From NCBI GenBank assembly GCA_951800145.1, contig CATOJE010000003.1, positions 1-64,000 on the forward strand: a stretch of DNA of 64,000 bases. Reading direction: 5' to 3'. The position numbers were made by a program, and so were the translations under genes. The notes beneath the pieces are model-generated. The model saw only the letters and a program-made list of their open reading frames with translations, ran no database searches and was not told the origin of the DNA. Source of the DNA: an uncultured Lachnospiraceae bacterium. GTDB taxonomy: Bacteria > Bacillota > Clostridia > Lachnospirales > Lachnospiraceae. Shown in pieces: positions 47,954-58,190 of the stretch. Numbering within the stretch: position 1 is the first letter of the stretch; the number at the start of each line of letters is the position of its first letter.

Positions 47954-48520
47954 ATGTCCAGCATTTTTGATGAAAAAACCATGATACAATATTTAGAGCG
48001 TTCCATTCCCGACGGCGAAGCCCTGGCTGCAGGCATACACGGGATCGGGATTACATCCCAGATTAAGCAGGCTTTCAAAAACTGTGTTCTCATAGGAGAG
48101 CAGCTGATCCCAAAGGAAAACGGTGCTGTCCTGGAGGTCAGCAAAGAGAAGTATGCAAAATGTGATGTATATATCGGTATTACCCAAAATTATTTAATCG
48201 TCTCCGAATGTGAGCTGTACAAGCACTGCTATGAATTTAATGAGCATCCGGAGCTTAGGGAGGGCGAGGCAAAGGAGCTTTGCACTGCCATCTCCATCCA
48301 GGATATCGGCACCTGCTTTCCCCTGGCTGACATCCAAACATGCATCATCAAAAAAGGATGGATGGGATCGGTCAACTGTTCCATCACCATGAAAAACGGC
48401 AATTTCCTCAAGCTTTTGCTTCCAAAGCTGGGGGGCGTGGGAGGCGGTATGCCTCATCACGCCGAATATCGTGAAGCGATCCTGGCGCGCTTAAGCGGCT
48501 GCGGTATAAGCGGCAAGTGA
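47954..48520 (+). CDS. Hypothetical protein
   Basis: 188-aa ORF with clear start and coding-like composition; no family recognised. Confidence 0.6.
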   Translation: MSSIFDEKTMIQYLERSIPDGEALAAGIHGIGITSQIKQAFKNCVLIGEQLIPKENGAVLEVSKEKYAKCDVYIGITQNYLIVSECELYKHCYEFNEHPELREGEAKELCTAISIQDIGTCFPLADIQTCIIKKGWMGSVNCSITMKNGNFLKLLLPKLGGVGGGMPHHAEYREAILARLSGCGISGK

Positions 48521-48548
48521 TGGGGATCGCTATTTACAAAAGGATGGA

Positions 48549-50751
48549 TTAGCTCGCCGCCCCCTCCCAGCATCCATCCGCACCTACAGAATAGCCGTCC
48601 GGAGTCATTTCATTCCGGTACATAGCCCCCAGAGGTCTTCCTGCCTTTCCTGTGGCGTCTGGATTCAGATAATACCAGAAGCCATTTACCATCACCCAGC
48701 CAGTCTTCATCCTGGTAAGAATGTCGATATAGTACATCCAGGCAGTTCTGGCATCGTATACCCAGCCCTCCTTCGCGCCGGCATCTGCGCCAAAGGCATA
48801 CCAGGCGCCATTAATCAGCTCCCAGGCCACCTGCTCGTAAACATTACCGGCTTCATCCACAAGCAGCTCTCCTGCCGCATAGGTTCCATCTGCATACTGC
48901 AGCCTCCAGGGAGCATCCGGCACAGCGGCCTCCTGCTGCCAGTGGCTCCTGCCGTCCCCGGCGCTGCCGTTTACCGCTCCGGTGATAATGCCAGTGACCG
49001 AATTCACCTGGCCCCTCCTGCCATCCCGGTACACATAGCCCTGAGTCTGGGCAGATGCCGCGTCGCCGGAGGATTTACTTCTGCCAGCGCTGCCGCCGGA
49101 GGATCCGCTTCCGCCGGAGGAACCACTGCCACTACCAGAACCATTGCCGCCTGGCAAACCGCTTCCGCTGCCGGAGCCGCTGTCTCCCGTAGAACCGCTC
49201 TCGCTACCGGAGCCGCTGTCTCCCGGCGAACCGCTTCCACCTGAGCCACTGCCGTCTCCCGGCAAGCCGCTGCTACCAGAACCACTGCCGTCCCCCGGCA
49301 ATCCGCTTCCACCTGAGCCACTGCCATCTCCGGATCCGCCGTCATCATCCCCGCCGCCAGACGGCTGAGACGGCTCCGCCTCCACGATGGTAAAATAAAT
49401 GGTCTTTCTTCCTAATTCATAATTTCCCTCCGGACAGTCCTCCACCGTGATGGAGGCAGTGCCCACATCGGTATTTTGGGAATAGGTTATCAGATATTCC
49501 TCCTCCGGAATCATCACCCGCCCGTCCGTAACCGTAACCTTCGGGGTAATGGGGGCGCCGGTATACTCATAAGTATCTGATGCAATGCTGACTACCGGAT
49601 CCATTACCTTCTTCGTCCGGTAATTATAATCCGCCAGCGTCAGGATATCCGTGCCATACATCATACGGCACATATCGTTATATTGATAAACCAAATACTC
49701 GATTGCTATAGAATATTCTATGGGGAATTCATACATATCATCCGGAGTGCCAGTCTTAGTTCCCCGCAGAAAAAATCCGTCCACACGTCCATTGCCTTCC
49801 CAGTCCTGGCAGTTTGTGATATCCACCAGGTAGTTTTTCCCATCATCCATGGTTACGATATTCCACATATGACCGATCCCCTCCGAGCTTCCTTCCCCTC
49901 CCAGAGATCCGGTAACTATATAGCAGGCAAGCTTCGGGCTCAGGAACTGAGACAGATCGCAAAGATACTGGAAGGCCTTCGAATAGCCCGTACAGACCAC
50001 ATTGGTGTCCGGATTATCATCAAAGACAGCGATCAGCTGCCATGGATTGCTATAAGGAGAGTAGGGGTCTCCCGCCGCGTCAAAATCATAGCTGACCCGG
50101 CTGGTGATTTCCTCCAAATATGCATATAATTTATCATAATCGGCCCCCTGCCGCCACCTTTTTCACACAATCCTTAAATCGGTCATACATCAGCCGGTAA
50201 GTCCCTTCCAGCCTGTCCTCACCGTGATTGCCATAAAGTGTTCCCTGGTCACTTCCATAAAATACCTGGTCTACATAGCCGGCAAACAGCTCCTCTGGAT
50301 CCGGAAAATCGGAAACCAGCTGGCTCATGTCCACCTGATAGTGAAAGACGAAACCAGTTCTCTGCCCTGCCTCCAGATCCTCCTCCAGATCCTTCTTTTC
50401 CAGCTCCTCCTAGGATTCTTCTGCAGGGCTTTCTCCTGCCGGATCCTCTGTCCTGATTTCCTCCTCCGGACCCGCTCCCTCACCTTCCTCTCCCGGCGCC
50501 TTCGTCCCACTCTCTCCCGCCGGATCCATCGTCTCAGTCTCCTTGGCTGGATCCTTCTCCTGGTCCCCTGCTTCCGGATCCTTCTCCTGGTCTTCCCGGT
50601 CTGCATCCGGGGCACTGGCTATGTCCCAATCCAGCATTTTCTCCGAATCCATAGGGGCCTCCTCCGCGGAAAAGGCGGAAAATGTACCTGTGTTCCATAT
50701 CATACTGACCGCTAAAATGGCGCTCAGCAATCTCTTATTTTGCAGCTTCAT
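48549..50751 (-). pseudogene. Secreted transglutaminase-like protein with Gly/Ser-rich linker and cell-wall-binding-like repeats, interrupted
   Basis: Signal peptide ORF 50410-50751 ends in an in-frame amber; same frame continues to 50134, then a 1-nt shift at a C5/G5 tract (50144-50148) leads into GADYDKLYAYLEEITSRVSYDF..VVCTGYSKAFQYLCDLS..GHMWNIVTMDDGKNYLVDITN. Confidence 0.8.
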
Positions 50752-51017
50752 AGGTATCCCTCCGTTATCTCATACCCTGTTTTCTCATATCGCTCCCTAA
50801 GTCTCTTAATTCTACTATTTATAGCTTACCATGAGCTCAGAAAAATAACAAGAAGAGAAATGCCCGTAGAGCCTGCTGCTGTGCTCATACTACTGTGCAC
50901 AGGCAGTAACAAATCGTAATACTCAGTACCGTTTTAGGATTTTGGGCTGTCCGACGCCAAAACGGGTATTTAATAATGGCGGGGTGTTATGTTTATTGCG
51001 CGCCATCCTGCGGCCAC

Positions 51018-52292
51018 TCAGTCTTTCAGACAGCCAATTGGAACGACATATACTCCATCCTGTCTTCGATAAGCATAATCACCAACCCCAATAAGCACCA
51101 TCAAAAAGGCCGGAGCCCTCATCTTTGTTGTGTCGATTTTATTTCCTAATTTCTTAAGATTCTCAGCGCCTTCTTCAATCAATCTGTCACCGCCAAGTTT
51201 TATTTCTATCAGGCCATAAACTCCGTTTCGCAAATGAATCACTGCATCACATTCTAACCCCGTTTTATCCCGAAAATGATACACGCTCCCATTCAATACT
51301 TCAGCAAATACCCTTAAGTCACGAATACACATTGTCTCAAACAATAACCCAAAGGTATTCAAGTCCTCAATCAAATCCTGCGGTCCCAGCCCTAATGCCG
51401 CCGCCGCAATAGACGGATCGACAAAATAACGGGTATTGGAAGTCCGAATCGCTGCTTTGGAACGGAGATTTGGATTCCATGCCTCCATTTCTTCAATCAC
51501 AAATATTTTTTTTAACGCATTAATATACGAATAAACAGTATCTGAGTCGAAGGTTTCCGCTTCATTTACAACAATATCTTCACAGAGCAAAGTATTGGAT
51601 ACTTGCGCTCCCTGATTGCGCGCATAAGAGCGCATCAGGCGCTTCACACGTTCCGGATTTCTGGAAATACCATCTGCACGGGAAATATCCGACTTTACAA
51701 CCGCATCGTAATAATCAAATGCCTGTTCCAACGCAATTTCACCATCTAAATCTGTGGCTCTTGGCCATCCTCCACGGCATACAAGAAAAGCCAGCTGTTT
51801 CAAATCAAGCATATTTTCTCCTTCAATTTGCTCCGGCGCTTCAAAAAGCATTTTCAAGCTCACTTCCCCTGTTGAATCTAACGATTCGTATAAACTCATC
51901 GGACGCATCAGCAGCCATGAAAAACGACCTGTTCCAGTATGATGAATATGTTCATAAGAAGCCGGAACCGAGGATCCTGTTAAGATAAATTGTCCAAACT
52001 CGTCCCGATGATCCACTTCAAAGCGTACTGCGTCCCATAGCTTCGGCGCAATCTGCCATTCATCAATCAACCGTGGAATTTCACCTTTCAAAAGTCTTTT
52101 CGGATTAATTTCCGCCATGGTCAGATTTTGTTTCTCCTTTTCCGGATCAGCCATATAAAGAACACTTCCTGCTATCTGCTCGGCTGTTGTTGTTTTTCCG
52201 CACCATTTAGGACCTTCAATCAAAACAGCTCCCTTTCCCAATAAACGACTTTTTAATATTTCGTCTGCAATTCTTGCTTTATATTTTTTCAA
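51018..52292 (-). CDS. AAA ATPase with DUF4143-like domain
   Basis: GAVLIEGPKWCGKTTTAEQIA; LIDEWQIAPKLWDAVRFEVD..FILTGSS; C-terminal FRDKTGLECDAVIHLRNGVYGLIEIKLG. Confidence 0.93.
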   Translation of the reverse strand: MKKYKARIADEILKSRLLGKGAVLIEGPKWCGKTTTAEQIAGSVLYMADPEKEKQNLTMAEINPKRLLKGEIPRLIDEWQIAPKLWDAVRFEVDHRDEFGQFILTGSSVPASYEHIHHTGTGRFSWLLMRPMSLYESLDSTGEVSLKMLFEAPEQIEGENMLDLKQLAFLVCRGGWPRATDLDGEIALEQAFDYYDAVVKSDISRADGISRNPERVKRLMRSYARNQGAQVSNTLLCEDIVVNEAETFDSDTVYSYINALKKIFVIEEMEAWNPNLRSKAAIRTSNTRYFVDPSIAAAALGLGPQDLIEDLNTFGLLFETMCIRDLRVFAEVLNGSVYHFRDKTGLECDAVIHLRNGVYGLIEIKLGGDRLIEEGAENLKKLGNKIDTTKMRAPAFLMVLIGVGDYAYRRQDGVYVVPIGCLKD

Positions 52293-52348
52293 TGTAATTG
52301 TGCCTCCTTTAAGAGATATTAATTATAGTATACCCTCTTTTTGAAAAA

Positions 52349-52420
52349 GGCACAATTATTTTCGGCATTTTGGCACAATTATTTTCGGCATATTGGCATA
52401 ATTATTTTCGGCATATTGGC
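52349..52420. repeat. 23-bp tandem repeat (3 copies) upstream of the DUF4143 ATPase gene
   Basis: ggcacaattattttcggcatttt / ggcacaattattttcggcatatt / ggcataattattttcggcatatt / ggc. Confidence 0.95.
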
Positions 52421-52491
52421 CTACCCGAAAATTTGACAGTTGACTATAAGAAAAACTACTTGTAGGCCGCATAAAGCCTACATTTCTATCC

Positions 52492-53252
52492 ATGAAACTC
52501 ACTGTCAGCAAATCAAAAAATTCCGCATCCTTTTATGTCCAAAAAACAATCCGCAAGCCCAACGGCAATGTGACCACGATCACGGTGGAAAAGCTTGGCA
52601 ATCTGACTGAGGTCACCGCAAAGGCCGGCGGTACGGACCACTATGTGTGGGCGCAGGAGTATGTCAACGAGCTCAACCGCAGGGAGTACGAGCAGAACAA
52701 AGAGGTCATCGTCAGCGATTCCCCTTCCAAGCTCCTAAAAAAGGGGGAGCAGAAACTCTTCAACTGCGCCTACCTCTTCCTCTAGGGTATCTACTACAGC
52801 CTGAGGCTGGACGAGGTCTGTAAAGATATCGCTTCCCGTCATGCCTTCTCCTATGACCTGAACGATGTCCTCTCGAAACTGATCTATATCAGGATACTCT
52901 GCCCCTCCCCGAAGCTATCTTCCCATCGGGAAGCGGCCAGGCTCATCGGCAGCGGGAAGTATAAGCAGAGGCCCAAAAACCAGAACAATCCCCATAGGTT
53001 CATATATCGGGAGAAGATAACAAAAGAGGGGGAACTCTGCTCGGAAGAGCTCGTCTGTCTGGACACGAAGGCCATCCAGGGAGAAGAACGCTATGATGGC
53101 TTTTATGCTGTATGCACAAACCTGGATGATATGGGGGGATGGGATACTCCAGCTGAACAAAAAACGCTGAAGCCTTCAATAATTCGTATGCTGAAATTTT
53201 TCAGACTCTCTGTGCTGAGCTCTTTTACCATTGGTTTTGCTATCAAGCAGTA
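52492..53252 (+). mobile_element. Remnant of an IS1634-type transposase gene (stop codon and internal deletion)
   Basis: MKLTVSKSKNSASFYVQKTIRKPNGNVTTITVEKLGN..; TAG at 52783; continues GIYYSLRLDEVCKDIASRHAFSYDLNDVLSKLIYIRIL..SEELVCLDTKAIQGEERYDGFYAVCTNLDD. Confidence 0.7.
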
Positions 53253-53295
53253 GTTTATGAAAATTCTTAAAGAAAACTGAGAATTGGAAATATGG

Positions 53296-53324
53296 TTGTA
53301 TTTTTTCTCCCATTGTGGTATATT
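53296..53324 (+). promoter_or_regulatory. Candidate promoter TTGTAT-17-TATATT
   Basis: TTGTATtttttctcccattgtggTATATT. Confidence 0.5.
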
Positions 53325-53329
53325 ATTAT

Positions 53330-53447
53330 CAAAGAAAGCATCTGCTGGAACAGGTGCTTTCTCGGGAAACTGCCGATAGACGGTTAGCCCAATTTCTATC
53401 TAAGCAAAAATAACTGCTCAGCTTGCGGGCCGGGGCGGTTATTTTTG
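53330..53447 (+). ncRNA. Candidate antisense (type I antitoxin-like) RNA with two hairpins
   Basis: AGAAAGCATCTG-ctggaa-CAGGTGCTTTCT (53333-53362) and AAAAATAACTGC..GCGGTTATTTTT (53406-53446) downstream of the promoter. Confidence 0.45.
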
Positions 53448-53522
53448 CGTTTTGTTACTATCCTTACCGAATGTATATCCAAGGCCGAAGCTTAACACAT
53501 CACCAGACAAATAGCAACATTT
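53396..53522 (-). pseudogene. C-terminal remnant of a small holin-like type I toxin
   Basis: Open minus frame without start: KCCYLSGDVLSFGLGYTFGKDSNKRKNNRPGPQAEQLFLLR*, antisense to the RNA candidate. Confidence 0.4.
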
Positions 53523-53547
53523 TTAAGCAAATAGATGGCTTAACCAG

Positions 53548-53589
53548 AAAAATCCCATACCAGGGCACGCCGCCCTGTATGGGATTTTT
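53548..53589 (-). terminator. Intrinsic terminator downstream of the hydantoinase gene
   Basis: AAAAATCCCATACCAGGGC-acgcc-GCCCTGTATGGGATTTTT. Confidence 0.8.
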
Positions 53590-53602
53590 CCTTTTCCAAT
53601 TC

Positions 53603-54991
53603 TCAATCACTCGCCTGTACCTTCTGCCACTGATACGTCCCCCTGGCCACATACTGCCCCATACCTTCCCGGATCACCTGGTGATTCTCCACCACCTTCT
53701 GTCCCCGCAGGTACACAGACCGGATTCTCCCCGTTACCTTCATTCCCTCAAAGGGAGCATAGTCCACATTCTGGAGCTGGTCTCCCGCGGTAATCACATC
53801 CTCCGCCTCCGGATCCAGCACCACGATATCCCCGTCGCTTCCCGGGGCGATTACGCCTTTCCTGGGATACATCCCGTAGAGCTTTGCCGGGTTTTCCGCC
53901 AGCAGGGCGCACATCTCTTCCAGGGAAAGCCTTCCCTTCCTCACCCCTTCGCTGTACAGCAGGATCCCCCTGGTTTCCACCCCGGGCATCCCCCCCGGAA
54001 TCTTTCGGAAATCCTTCTCCCCCAAAGCCTTCTGTGCTGTGGTAAAGCTGCAGTGGTCGGTAGAGATGGTCTGGATCTCCCCCTCCTTCAGCCCCTTCCA
54101 CAGGGCCGCCTGGTCCGATTCCTTCCTGAGAGGCGGGGCAATCACATACTTCGCCCCCTCAAAGCCGGGAAGCTGATACAGCCCATCATCCATCAGCAGA
54201 TACTGGGGACAGGTTTCCGCGTAAACCTCCTGTCCTCTCTCCCTGGCCGCCCGAATCTCCTTTAATCCTTCCTCACAGGTAAGATGCACCACCATCACCG
54301 GGGCCTGGGCTATCTGGGCCAGGCGGAGCAGACGCCCGATAGCCTCCGCCTCCGCGGCTGCCGGCCTGGTGGCCGGATGGCTTGCCACCCCCATCCGGCC
54401 GCCGGCCACAGCCTCCTCCTGAAGCGCCGCGATCACGCCGCTGTTCTCACAGTGCACCCCGGCGATTCCCTTCACTTCCTTCAGCCGCTTCAACACCTGA
54501 TAAATGGTCTTGTCATCTACCTGGGTATCATAGGTCATGTAGAGCTTAAAGGAGGTAACGCCGGCTTCCATCATCCGGTCGATCTCCTGGCTGAGTTCAG
54601 GGCTCCACTCAGTAATGGACATATGGAAGCCATAGTCGCAGGAGCACTTCCCGTCCGCCTTCTCATGCCAGTTTTTTAAGCCCTCCTCCATGGTCTCCCC
54701 CGGATACTGGGTTCCGAAATCCACGATGGTGGTGGTGCCGCCCCGGATCGCCGCCTTTGTCCCGGTGGCAAAATCATCCGCCGTCACCGTCCCTGCCACA
54801 TGAAGGTCGAAATGGGTGTGGGCGTCGATAAACCCCGGGAACAGCAGCTTTCCGGACACATCCTCCACCACAGCTCCCTCTGCCGCCAGTCCATTTCCCA
54901 CTGCAGCCACCTTCCCGTCCTCTAAAAGCACATCCATCACGGACACCCCAGAAGTGGAAACCACCTGTCCGCCCTTTAATAATCTCTTCAT
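53603..54991 (-). CDS. hydA: Dihydropyrimidinase/hydantoinase-type amidohydrolase
   Basis: GKLLFPGFIDAHTHFDLHVAGTVTADDFATGTKAAIRGGTTTIVDFGTQYPGE; SFKLYMTYD; ISTDHCSF. Confidence 0.92.
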   Translation of the reverse strand: MKRLLKGGQVVSTSGVSVMDVLLEDGKVAAVGNGLAAEGAVVEDVSGKLLFPGFIDAHTHFDLHVAGTVTADDFATGTKAAIRGGTTTIVDFGTQYPGETMEEGLKNWHEKADGKCSCDYGFHMSITEWSPELSQEIDRMMEAGVTSFKLYMTYDTQVDDKTIYQVLKRLKEVKGIAGVHCENSGVIAALQEEAVAGGRMGVASHPATRPAAAEAEAIGRLLRLAQIAQAPVMVVHLTCEEGLKEIRAARERGQEVYAETCPQYLLMDDGLYQLPGFEGAKYVIAPPLRKESDQAALWKGLKEGEIQTISTDHCSFTTAQKALGEKDFRKIPGGMPGVETRGILLYSEGVRKGRLSLEEMCALLAENPAKLYGMYPRKGVIAPGSDGDIVVLDPEAEDVITAGDQLQNVDYAPFEGMKVTGRIRSVYLRGQKVVENHQVIREGMGQYVARGTYQWQKVQASD

Positions 54992-55174
54992 TCCACGCTT
55001 CCTTCCCTCATTTTGCATAATCGCCGCGGTCTGCACCGGCCTGGATAAGGGAGAGGCTCTCGAGAACACATGGGAAAAGCGCTCTCGGAAACTCCCCTGC
55101 ACCGGCCTGCCTGAAACAGCAGCCTTCTTTCCCTTAATCTGCTCCTGATTACAGTGTAAGCTCTTTATTCGCCG

Positions 55175-57826
55175 CTATTTCTTCCGATAAGGCGTCCCGG
55201 TTAATGGCAGGGAGGTCTGGAACTCCCCGTTCCACCGGTAATACGCCCCCTGCACTGCCGGGGCTGTGGGGATGGAGGTGATCTCTCCCACGCCGATAGC
55301 CCCATAAGCCACGTCAATCCCCTCCTTTTCCACCACGATGCTCTCCACCTCCGGCGTCTTATCCGCCCGGAAGAGGCCTAAGGTGCCGAACTTCGCGCTG
55401 GGCACACAGTCCTTTAGGGGGTATTGCTCCGTCAGGGCATAGCCTAAGCTCATCACCACGCCCCCCTCGATCTGTCCCTCCACGCTCTTTGGATTCACCG
55501 CCTTGCCCACATCGTGGGCTGCCACAATCTTTTGCACCGTGCCGTCTTCATTTAAAATGCACACCTGGGTGGCATAGCCGTAGGCCACATGGGACACTGG
55601 ATTGGGCACCGGGCTTCCCATCTTATCCGTCTTTGCCAGATATTCTCCATAGAACTCCCGTCCCTCCAGCTTAGACCAGTCATTCCCAACCTCCTTTAAG
55701 CAGGCCTTTAATTCGATTCCGGCCCGTCTGGCAGCCTCGCCGGTAATCAGCGTCTGGCGGGAGCCGGAGGTGGTGCCGGAGTCCGGAGCCTTTCCGGTAT
55801 TGGGCTGATGATAGACCATCCGCTCCACCCCCTCCTCCAGGGTCTCACAAAGCACCTGCACCAGCACCGTTCCCAGGCCCTGGCCGATGCAGGAGGCGCC
55901 GGCATGGATATGCACCCTTCCATCCTCCACTATCAGACGCACTCTGCCGGTATCCGGGATGCCCACGCCCACCCCTGCATTCTTCATGGCACAGCCGATT
56001 CCCGCATAAGGACTGCTGTCATACGCCTCCTTCACCGCCTCCAGGGTTTCCGCTAATCCAGTGGAAGCATCGGCAATCTGCCCATTGGGCAGCACCTGTC
56101 CTGGCCGGATGGCATTGCGGTAGCGGATCTCCCAGGGACTGATGCCCACCATCTCCGCCAGGAGGTTTAAGTTGCACTCCGTGGCAAAGCAGGTCTGGGT
56201 CACCCCGAAGCCACGGAATGCCCCGGCTGGAGGATTATTGGTATAAACTGCCGTCCCGTCGATGTCGATTACCTGATAATTATAAGGCCCTGCCGCATGG
56301 GTGCAGGCTCTCTGGAGCACCGGGCCTCCCAGGGAGGCATAGGCCCCTGTATCTGAGACCACTACCGCCTTCATGGCAGTGAGCATCCCGTTCTCGTCGC
56401 AGGCTGTAGTCATATCGATGCTCATAGGATGGCGTTTTGGATGAACCAGAATACTTTCCTTTCTGGTAAGCCTGCACTTTACCGTCCGCTTGGTAAGATA
56501 GGCGATGAGCGCCGCATGATGCTGCACCGTCACATCCTCCTTGCCGCCGAAGCCGCCGCCCACCAGCTTATTCTCCACAATCACCTTCTCCGGGGGAAGC
56601 CCTAACAGGATAGAGGTCTCGTGGCGGGTGTCATAAGTTCCCTGGTCCGTGGAATAGATAAACACGCCGTCGTCGAAGGGGAATGCCACTGCCGCCTCCG
56701 GCTCAAGGAAGGCATGCTCGGTCCAGGGCGTCTCATAGTGACGGGTAACCTTGTACCGGGAATTTGCAATCACCTCATCTGCATTCCCCCGCACCAGGTG
56801 CTCGTGGCTCAGGATATTTCCCCCTTCATGAAGCTCTGGCGCACCCTCTGCCAGACTGTCCGCCGGGCAGGTCATGGGGGGTAATTCCTCATACTCCACC
56901 TCCACCAGCTCCTTGGCCTGGGCCAGAAGCTCCGGCGTCTCCGCCGCCACCAGGGCGATGGCGTCTCCTAAATAATGGGTAATCTCCCCGACGCCGATCA
57001 TGGTATCCCAGTCCTGCTTCAGATGTCCCACCTTATTCTTCCCCGGCACATCCTCCTTGGTCAGCACGCACACCACCCCGGGAAGGGCCTTCGCCTTCTC
57101 AGTGTGGATGGCAAGGATCCTGGCCCTGGGGTATTTGCTGCGGACCGCACTGCCGTAAATCATCCCAGGAAGCTCTATGTCATCCACATACTCTCCCGTT
57201 CCCAGCACCTTTCCTTCCACATCGATCCGGTGAATCTGGGTGCCCACCTTCACACCCTGCTTACTGGCCTGGGAGCTGGCTTCAGAAACCGTTTCCGCCC
57301 CATGCCTGCCAGACTCCCCGTCTGGGGATAGTTCCTTCTCCCGCTCCATATCCTCCGGAGTCAGATGTTCCCGAAGCATTCTCCCTGCCAGCTCGATCCC
57401 GTCGATAATCTTCTTATATCCGGTACAGCGGCAGAAATTATTCCGGATAGCGTAGGCGATCTCCACCCGGCTCGGGCTAGGATTCACATCCAGCAGCCCC
57501 TTGCCGCAGATTACCATGCCGGGGATGCAGAAGCCGCACTGCACCGCCCCCGCCTCTCCGAAGGCATAGACAAACACATCCTTCTCCCTCTGGCTTAAGC
57601 CCTCCACTGTCAGGATATGCTTTCCCTCCATCCGGCTCATCTTCTGCACGCAGGCTTTTGTGGCCTTCCCATCCACCAGGACAGTACAGGTGCCGCAGGC
57701 GCCCTCACTGCAGCCGTCCTTTACGGATTTGCAATGGCAGTCCTTCCGCAGCACATCCATCAGCTTCCGCTCCGGGTCTACCTCCATCTCGGTCCCGTTA
57801 ATCCAAACTTTACAAAAAGAGCTCAT
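55175..57826 (-). CDS. Selenium-dependent xanthine dehydrogenase-type molybdenum hydroxylase ([2Fe-2S] domain fused to Mo-binding subunit)
   Basis: DGCSEGACGTCTVLVDG; QCGFCIPGMV..NNFCRCTGYKKI; GGGFGGKEDVTVQHHAAL; AFRGFGVTQ; GEITSIPTAPAV. Confidence 0.92.
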   Translation of the reverse strand: MSSFCKVWINGTEMEVDPERKLMDVLRKDCHCKSVKDGCSEGACGTCTVLVDGKATKACVQKMSRMEGKHILTVEGLSQREKDVFVYAFGEAGAVQCGFCIPGMVICGKGLLDVNPSPSRVEIAYAIRNNFCRCTGYKKIIDGIELAGRMLREHLTPEDMEREKELSPDGESGRHGAETVSEASSQASKQGVKVGTQIHRIDVEGKVLGTGEYVDDIELPGMIYGSAVRSKYPRARILAIHTEKAKALPGVVCVLTKEDVPGKNKVGHLKQDWDTMIGVGEITHYLGDAIALVAAETPELLAQAKELVEVEYEELPPMTCPADSLAEGAPELHEGGNILSHEHLVRGNADEVIANSRYKVTRHYETPWTEHAFLEPEAAVAFPFDDGVFIYSTDQGTYDTRHETSILLGLPPEKVIVENKLVGGGFGGKEDVTVQHHAALIAYLTKRTVKCRLTRKESILVHPKRHPMSIDMTTACDENGMLTAMKAVVVSDTGAYASLGGPVLQRACTHAAGPYNYQVIDIDGTAVYTNNPPAGAFRGFGVTQTCFATECNLNLLAEMVGISPWEIRYRNAIRPGQVLPNGQIADASTGLAETLEAVKEAYDSSPYAGIGCAMKNAGVGVGIPDTGRVRLIVEDGRVHIHAGASCIGQGLGTVLVQVLCETLEEGVERMVYHQPNTGKAPDSGTTSGSRQTLITGEAARRAGIELKACLKEVGNDWSKLEGREFYGEYLAKTDKMGSPVPNPVSHVAYGYATQVCILNEDGTVQKIVAAHDVGKAVNPKSVEGQIEGGVVMSLGYALTEQYPLKDCVPSAKFGTLGLFRADKTPEVESIVVEKEGIDVAYGAIGVGEITSIPTAPAVQGAYYRWNGEFQTSLPLTGTPYRKK

Positions 57827-58049
57827 ACACACCCTCCACTTCTATCTCACGTTCTCTGATCAGCTGCTCTAACCCGGGACGGGCAGGGCCAGGGGCGCAC
57901 CAGGCCATGCCGCACCCTGCCGAGATCTGTCTGGGCACCGGGATCAGCCGCCCCCCTGCCCCTTCCTCCCTGCAACACTGCTCCATCTCCATGGCCTGTG
58001 TGGTGGTATGAAAGGTAAAAACCACCTTCTCTGTCTTCACTCTCCCCAT
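57810..58049 (-). CDS. DUF3343 family protein
   Basis: VVFTFHTTTQAMEMEQCCREEGAGGRLIPVPRQISAGCGMAWCAP. Confidence 0.85.
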   Translation of the reverse strand: MGRVKTEKVVFTFHTTTQAMEMEQCCREEGAGGRLIPVPRQISAGCGMAWCAPGPARPGLEQLIREREIEVEGVYELFL

Positions 58050-58097
58050 GGCCCTCTTCCTTCCCTTTCTTTAAAAGTCCGCCGCCGAATAGGCGGC

Positions 58098-58178
58098 CTA
58101 AGTTCAGGTATGCCCTATGCGCCCGCCAGACTTTTCTGTGTGGTGGTGCGTCCGCTGCCGGGCGCATGAAGGTTTCCT
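58098..58178 (-). repeat. Dispersed hairpin repeat (copy B)
   Basis: minus strand aaaccttcatgcgcccggcagcggacgcaccaccacacagaaaagtctggcgggcgcatagggcatacct; arms ATGCGCCCG/CGGGCGCAT. Confidence 0.75.
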
Positions 58179-58190
58179 TTCCAGGCAGCG

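Noticed and set aside
49004-49368. ORFs on both strands with Ala/Glu/Pro-rich repeats
   Set aside because: Frame shadows of the GSG-rich linker of the transglutaminase-like gene.
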